Of a DNA stretch of 9,068 nucleotides, positions 6,727-9,068 are shown piece after piece. The stretch covers positions 1 to 9,068 of the forward strand of contig SLHZ01000079.1 in the NCBI GenBank assembly GCA_007135895.1, written 5' to 3'. Every line of letters starts with the position of its first letter. The stretch's first letter is position 1. This DNA comes from Balneolales bacterium (GTDB lineage Bacteria; Bacteroidota; Rhodothermia; Balneolales; Natronogracilivirgulaceae). The notes beneath the pieces are model-generated. The model made no database searches. It was not told where the DNA came from and saw only the letters and a program-made list of their open reading frames with translations. Both the position numbers and the translations under genes were made by a program.

Positions 6727-6771
6727 CTGGCATCAGCCGGGTATCCATGATCCACTGACAAGTTGTCCAGT
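6727..6771. other. Two adjacent hairpins in the DUF349-dps intergenic region
   Basis: CTGGC-ATCA-GCCGG (6727-6740) folds as a 5-bp stem with one G-U pair when read on the plus strand; on the minus strand that pair becomes a mismatch. ACTGACA-AGT-TGTCCAGT (6754-6771) folds as seven pairs with one bulged C. They may belong to the leader of the DUF349 mRNA (minus) or to an unannotated plus-strand RNA that ends at the terminator at 6883-6912. No coding sequence or RNA family is recognised between 6697 and 6882. Confidence 0.35.
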
Positions 6772-6882
6772 ACAAGTGGAATGCATACCACATCAGTTAC
6801 TTACTGTGGCCCCGGCAAACGATTCTTTGTTAGTATGGGAAGTTATAAAGCTTGCCAGAATAAAAAAAATATAGAAACAGGG

Positions 6883-6912
6883 CCCCGGGACTTTTTTATC
6901 CCGGGGTTTTTT
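6883..6912 (+). terminator. Strong intrinsic terminator on the plus strand, with no gene in front
   Basis: CCCCGGGA (6883-6890) pairs perfectly with TCCCGGGG (6899-6906) across an 8-nt loop and is followed at once by TTTTTT (6907-6912). This is the canonical form for a plus-strand transcript. On the minus strand no T-run follows directly, so it does not suit dps. No convincing plus-strand gene lies between the DUF349 start and this hairpin. Confidence 0.8.
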
Positions 6913-6927
6913 CGGTAAAAATCATTG

Positions 6928-6953
6928 AAAAGGACGGTTTTGTCAAAACCGCC
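6928..6953 (-). terminator. Intrinsic terminator downstream of dps
   Basis: On the minus strand GGCGGTTTT-GAC-AAAACCGTC forms a 9-bp stem including one G-U pair, with a 3-nt loop, followed by C and TTTT. It begins 22 bases after the dps stop and fits as the end of the dps transcript. The short U-tract makes it only moderately strong. It faces the plus-strand terminator 15 bases away. Confidence 0.6.
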
Positions 6954-6975
6954 GGATTATCCCATCCAAGGCAAA

Positions 6976-7470
6976 TTACTGCAGGTGGCTTCGGAGCATC
7001 CAGGCAACTTTTGAGTGGCGTCGGATTCTTTCGGTAGCAAGATCCAGTGAAGCTTCGTCTCCGGCTTCTTCACATGCGGGAAGTGCCTTTCGGGCTGTTC
7101 GAATAACGGCTTCGTTGGCTTCTTGCAACCTCTGGACCATTGTCCGGTCGTCCGGCACGTCCTCTTCTTCTTCGATGGAAGTGATTTTCGAGTATGTCTT
7201 GAATGAGCCGGGCGCAAAATGGCCGATGGATCGTATCTGTTCAGCAATGACATCGATGGCCTCGGCCAGTTCGGTGTATTGCTCCTCAAACATTTCATGA
7301 AGAGGCTGGAAGTTCATACCCGTCACATTCCAGTGATAGTTGTGCGTCTTCAAATAGAGCATGTAGGAGTCAGCCAGCAAATGCCCCAAGGCTTTTGCAA
7401 TCTCTTCGCGCTGCTTGTCTGAAATGCCAATATTGATATTCGAGTCGCCTTTCTGCATTGTATTTGTCAT
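6976..7470 (-). CDS. dps: Dps-family ferritin-like DNA-protection / iron-storage protein
   Basis: 164 residues, a four-helix ferritin-like protein expected to form a dodecameric shell that oxidises and stores iron and consumes peroxide. The inter-subunit ferroxidase ligands are in place with the family spacing: H46 in HNYHWNV, H58 in PLHEMFEEQY, D73 in AIDVIAE and E77, matching E. coli Dps H51, H63, D78 and E82. H43 and W47 are also typical. The N-terminus (MTNTMQKGDSNINIG) is short and has only one lysine, so DNA binding through a lysine-rich tail, as in E. coli, is doubtful. The ATG has AAGGAG six bases upstream, an excellent ribosome binding site. The rluA stop is 32 bases upstream on the same strand, so read-through transcription is possible; no OxyR, PerR or Fur site is recognised in that short gap. 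Confidence 0.95.
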   Translation of the reverse strand: MTNTMQKGDSNINIGISDKQREEIAKALGHLLADSYMLYLKTHNYHWNVTGMNFQPLHEMFEEQYTELAEAIDVIAEQIRSIGHFAPGSFKTYSKITSIEEEEDVPDDRTMVQRLQEANEAVIRTARKALPACEEAGDEASLDLATERIRRHSKVAWMLRSHLQ

Positions 7471-7502
7471 AATTTTCTCCTTTTAATGTTTTTGGTATAT
7501 AG

Positions 7503-8249
7503 CTATAACAGAGCAGTAAATCCATTCGTTCTGATCACTTTTCGATAGTGCACAATCAGTCGTTTCATATCTTTGGGCAAGGGTGCTTCAAGTGCCACAA
7601 TCCTGTCAACAGCAGGATGGTGAAATTCCAGGCGGGAGGCATGAAGGGCCTGCCGGTCAATCAGGCGCTCTTTTTCCTCATCCGCGGAATAGTGACGGTC
7701 TCCTACGGCAGGATGTCCGATTTGTGCAAATTGAACACGAATCTGATTCTTCAAACCCGTATCAAGGGCTATTTCTACGAGACTGGTTTCTCTGAAGGAC
7801 TCGATAACCCTGTACAATAACCGGGCAGGTGTGCCTTCCGGGTCACTTGGGGACACAACAACGTTTCGGAACCCATCCTTGACACGCTTCATGTGATGAA
7901 CCAGCTCTCCGTCGGAAGGTTCGGGTGTTCCTCTAAGCAGGGCCAGATAGATTCGAGCCGGTTCGTGCCGGCGAAACTGCTCAACAAGCCCCTTCTGTGC
8001 CTTCCTTGTTTTGGCAAATAATACAACCCCCGTTGTGTAGCGGTCAATACGATGAACCGTGAAGGCATTTCTGCCCGCAGATTCCAGATAGGCCTGCAGG
8101 GCATCCTGCAAGTTTGCTGATTTCATGCCCTGCACCGGCACTGTCAAGACGCCCGCAGGTTTGTTCAAAGCAATGACAAAGGCATCTTCAAAAAGAATCT
8201 CGGCCCTGGTGCGAGAATTGACTTTGATGTACTTCTGTTTCTTTTTCAT
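7503..8249 (-). CDS. RluA-family RNA pseudouridine synthase without S4 domain
   Basis: 248 residues. Isomerises uridine to pseudouridine in rRNA or tRNA; the target site cannot be told from sequence. The catalytic motif HRIDRYTTG (66-74) carries the nucleophile D69. LNKPAGVLTVP (28-38) is motif I, GHPAVGDRHY (178-187) follows the third motif, and LHASRLEFHHP (202-212) is the usual C-terminal landmark. There is no N-terminal S4 RNA-binding domain, so it resembles the shorter RluA/TruC kind. One oddity is the conserved TGR-x-HQIR segment, which reads TGLKNQIR (164-171), replacing the usual Arg and His. The start ATG has only a weak GGG upstream. It lies 55 bases after the 118-residue unknown gene and 32 bases before dps, all on the same strand. 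Confidence 0.92.
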   Translation of the reverse strand: MKKKQKYIKVNSRTRAEILFEDAFVIALNKPAGVLTVPVQGMKSANLQDALQAYLESAGRNAFTVHRIDRYTTGVVLFAKTRKAQKGLVEQFRRHEPARIYLALLRGTPEPSDGELVHHMKRVKDGFRNVVVSPSDPEGTPARLLYRVIESFRETSLVEIALDTGLKNQIRVQFAQIGHPAVGDRHYSADEEKERLIDRQALHASRLEFHHPAVDRIVALEAPLPKDMKRLIVHYRKVIRTNGFTALL

Positions 8250-8276
8250 GTACCCGTTGTTGAACCGGCAATTCTC

Positions 8277-8293
8277 AGGAAATAGCGTTTCCT
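8277..8293 (-). other. Hairpin in the gap before rluA
   Basis: AGGAAA-CGCTA-TTTCCT is a perfect 6-bp inverted repeat with a 5-nt loop, in the 55 bases between the 118-residue gene and rluA. No T-run follows, so termination is unlikely. It could mark an RNA processing or stability element. Confidence 0.3.
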
Positions 8294-8304
8294 CGTATAA
8301 CGGC

Positions 8305-8661
8305 TCAGAGATCTATGTCCACATGGTGAACATTGCGCAAGATATGAACAGCATTCTGGTCTTTGTTTTGCATCACACGATGTTCCAGATTGGTGATCAG
8401 CCCGGAACGGGTCTGATCAAAAGCATCGGAACGGGCCTGGTCAGGTGTAGTGGTGCGTAAAATAATGAACAACTCATCAGCCCTGATCACACTGTAAAGC
8501 TGATCCTTGTTGAACGCATGAGACCGAAGTTCTTCAAACTGAAGAAAAAGATCCGAGAAGGATCTTGTGTCATCGGCCCGCCGGATGATTTCAACATCCT
8601 GCGGCCCCTCTGCACTCAGCGGCACACGACAGAGGTAAAAGAATTTTTCCTGAAAAAGCAT
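8305..8661 (-). CDS. Unrecognised 118-residue protein
   Basis: I do not recognise a family. The sequence is soluble and mixed, without signal peptide, membrane segment or metal-binding cluster. Residues 20-70 look like alternating helix and strand (DVEIIRRADD, FLQFEELRSHAF, LYSVIRADELFIILRT). Residues 74-89 hold an imperfect eight-residue duplication, DQARSDAF and DQTRSGLI. The C-terminal part is rich in His and Asn. The ATG has no Shine-Dalgarno sequence. It is taken as real because it fills the gap between rluA and the next gene on the same strand, encodes a balanced, protein-like composition, and no better frame covers the stretch. It may be lineage-specific, and a link to rluA is only positional. 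A spurious frame cannot be excluded. Confidence 0.55.
   Translation of the reverse strand: MLFQEKFFYLCRVPLSAEGPQDVEIIRRADDTRSFSDLFLQFEELRSHAFNKDQLYSVIRADELFIILRTTTPDQARSDAFDQTRSGLITNLEHRVMQNKDQNAVHILRNVHHVDIDL
8403..8443. repeat. 24-bp-period direct repeat inside the 118-residue gene
   Basis: CGGAACGGGTCTGATCA (8403-8419) recurs as CGGAACGGGCCTGGTCA (8427-8443), with 15 of 17 bases alike and a 24-base period, exactly eight codons. It underlies the DQARSDAF/DQTRSGLI duplication, and its in-frame period mildly supports the coding call. Confidence 0.6.
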
Positions 8662-8725
8662 AGTTTAAATCTGTTATTCATGAGATATGTACAGCCATCA
8701 TGGCTCTGACCAACCACAAACGACT

Positions 8726-8770
8726 CAGCTTGTCTTGCCGCATAAACATACGAAAAAAACGGCAAAGCTG
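8726..8770. repeat. Interrupted inverted repeat downstream of the partial gene
   Basis: On the plus strand CAGCTT (8726-8731) and TGCCG (8736-8740) pair with AAGCTG (8765-8770) and CGGCA (8760-8764) respectively, giving eleven pairs with a 4-nt bulge (GTCT) around a 19-nt loop. The right arm is shared with the terminator candidate at 8753-8774, so the two folds exclude each other. Confidence 0.4.
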
Positions 8771-8774
8771 CGTT
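8753..8774 (-). terminator. Intrinsic terminator candidate after the partial gene
   Basis: On the minus strand, AACGCA-GCTT-TGCCGTT pairs six bases with one bulged C and runs into seven T residues (8759 to 8753). It begins one base after the stop codon of the gene at 8776. The stem is short, so efficiency is uncertain. Confidence 0.4.
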
Positions 8775-8775
8775 A

Positions 8776-9068
8776 TCAACCTGTTTCAAGCCAATGGATC
8801 ATGAGCTTATAGACCCGCTCGATATCTGCAATAAATACGGACTCGTTTTTTTGATGATACGGAAAGATGGCCGGTTCAAGTGCAATGGATGCTACACCAG
8901 CATTGCGATCCCTGTTCAGCTCAGCACCATAATGCAGATAATCATTGGTATTGTTTGATAACAGGAGGTTCGGATCCAGTTCTACAAACTCCTTCTTCAC
9001 CCGTTCGGTATTCTCCCGCTCCTTCGGGGAGGGCTCCTGACCGGTAAACTCCCAGTGTCCGCTGTAGA
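8776..9068 (-). CDS. C-terminal end of an unidentified protein, cut by the window edge
   Basis: The frame stays open to the right edge of the window, so this is the last 96 or so codons of a longer gene whose start lies outside. An in-frame GTG at 9000 is not taken as the start, because clearly protein-like sequence precedes it (YSGHWEFTGQEPSPKERENTER). The tail contains LLLSNNTNDYLHYG, NRDRNAGVASIALEPAIFPYHQKNESVF and a final helix DIERVYKLMIHWLETG. I do not recognise the family with confidence. The closing pattern of His/Tyr-rich loop plus helix is reminiscent of the end of some zinc-peptidase or alpha/beta-hydrolase folds, but no catalytic motif is visible, so this is only a guess. A terminator-like hairpin follows the stop directly. 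Confidence 0.75.
   Translation of the reverse strand, partial: YSGHWEFTGQEPSPKERENTERVKKEFVELDPNLLLSNNTNDYLHYGAELNRDRNAGVASIALEPAIFPYHQKNESVFIADIERVYKLMIHWLETG

Noticed and set aside
6590..6793. Minus-strand 67-codon frame overlapping the DUF349 start
   Set aside because: It overlaps the first 107 bases of the DUF349 gene in another frame, lacks a ribosome binding site, and has a random composition.
6781..6918. A 45-codon plus-strand ORF (starts MHTTSVTYCGPGK) in the DUF349-dps gap
   Set aside because: It reads straight through the terminator hairpin and T-run, has only a weak GGA before the ATG, and shows no protein-like motif. It is kept in mind only as part of the possible small-RNA locus.
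8125..8460. Plus-strand 111-codon frame across the rluA start region
   Set aside because: It is antisense to the well-supported rluA N-terminus and to the 118-residue gene, with no ribosome binding site or motif.

Overview
The window reads as bacterial chromosome with ordinary housekeeping genes, most likely from the Bacteroidota / Rhodothermota / Balneolota side of the tree. The grounds are indirect: folP directly upstream of a CdaA-type diadenylate cyclase, a long multi-repeat DUF349 protein, several starts without a clear Shine-Dalgarno sequence, and many acidic surfaces. No marker gene settles the phylum. I see no rRNA, tRNA, CRISPR array, transposase, phage gene or attachment site.

Layout, left to right. 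(1) 127-2324, minus strand: fdxA (7Fe ferredoxin), folP (dihydropteroate synthase) and cdaA (c-di-AMP synthase), probably one operon transcribed leftward, with a weak terminator-like hairpin at the end of cdaA. (2) 2325-2606: intergenic region between the divergent fdxA and a plus-strand gene, holding short repeats and a good promoter candidate. (3) 2607-3062, plus strand: a small secreted, probably outer-membrane beta-barrel protein. It is the only plus-strand gene and may be preceded by a six-codon overlapping leader ORF. (4) 3070-4326, minus: a response-regulator receiver domain fused to a metallo-beta-lactamase-fold hydrolase, convergent with the barrel gene. (5) 4420-6696, minus: a ~758-residue DUF349 repeat protein with an acidic, tandemly repeated linker. 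(6) 6697-6975: intergenic region with a textbook plus-strand terminator that has no recognisable plus-strand gene in front of it, facing a minus-strand terminator that fits dps. (7) 6976-8661, minus: an unrecognised 118-residue protein, an RluA-family pseudouridine synthase and a Dps ferritin-like protein, closely spaced and possibly co-transcribed. (8) 8776-9068, minus: the C-terminal end of a gene that runs off the window.

How the genes fit together: the leftward operon couples a redox carrier, folate synthesis and c-di-AMP signalling; the folP-cdaA pairing is familiar, and fdxA in front is less expected. The REC-MBL protein is a single-component output of a two-component pathway, but no histidine kinase is present. 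The rluA-dps group joins RNA modification with iron and oxidative-stress protection, perhaps only by position.

I found no obvious new multi-gene system. The best leads are the orphan plus-strand terminator with its possible small RNA (6697-6918), the REC-MBL fusion, and the repeat-bearing DUF349 protein.
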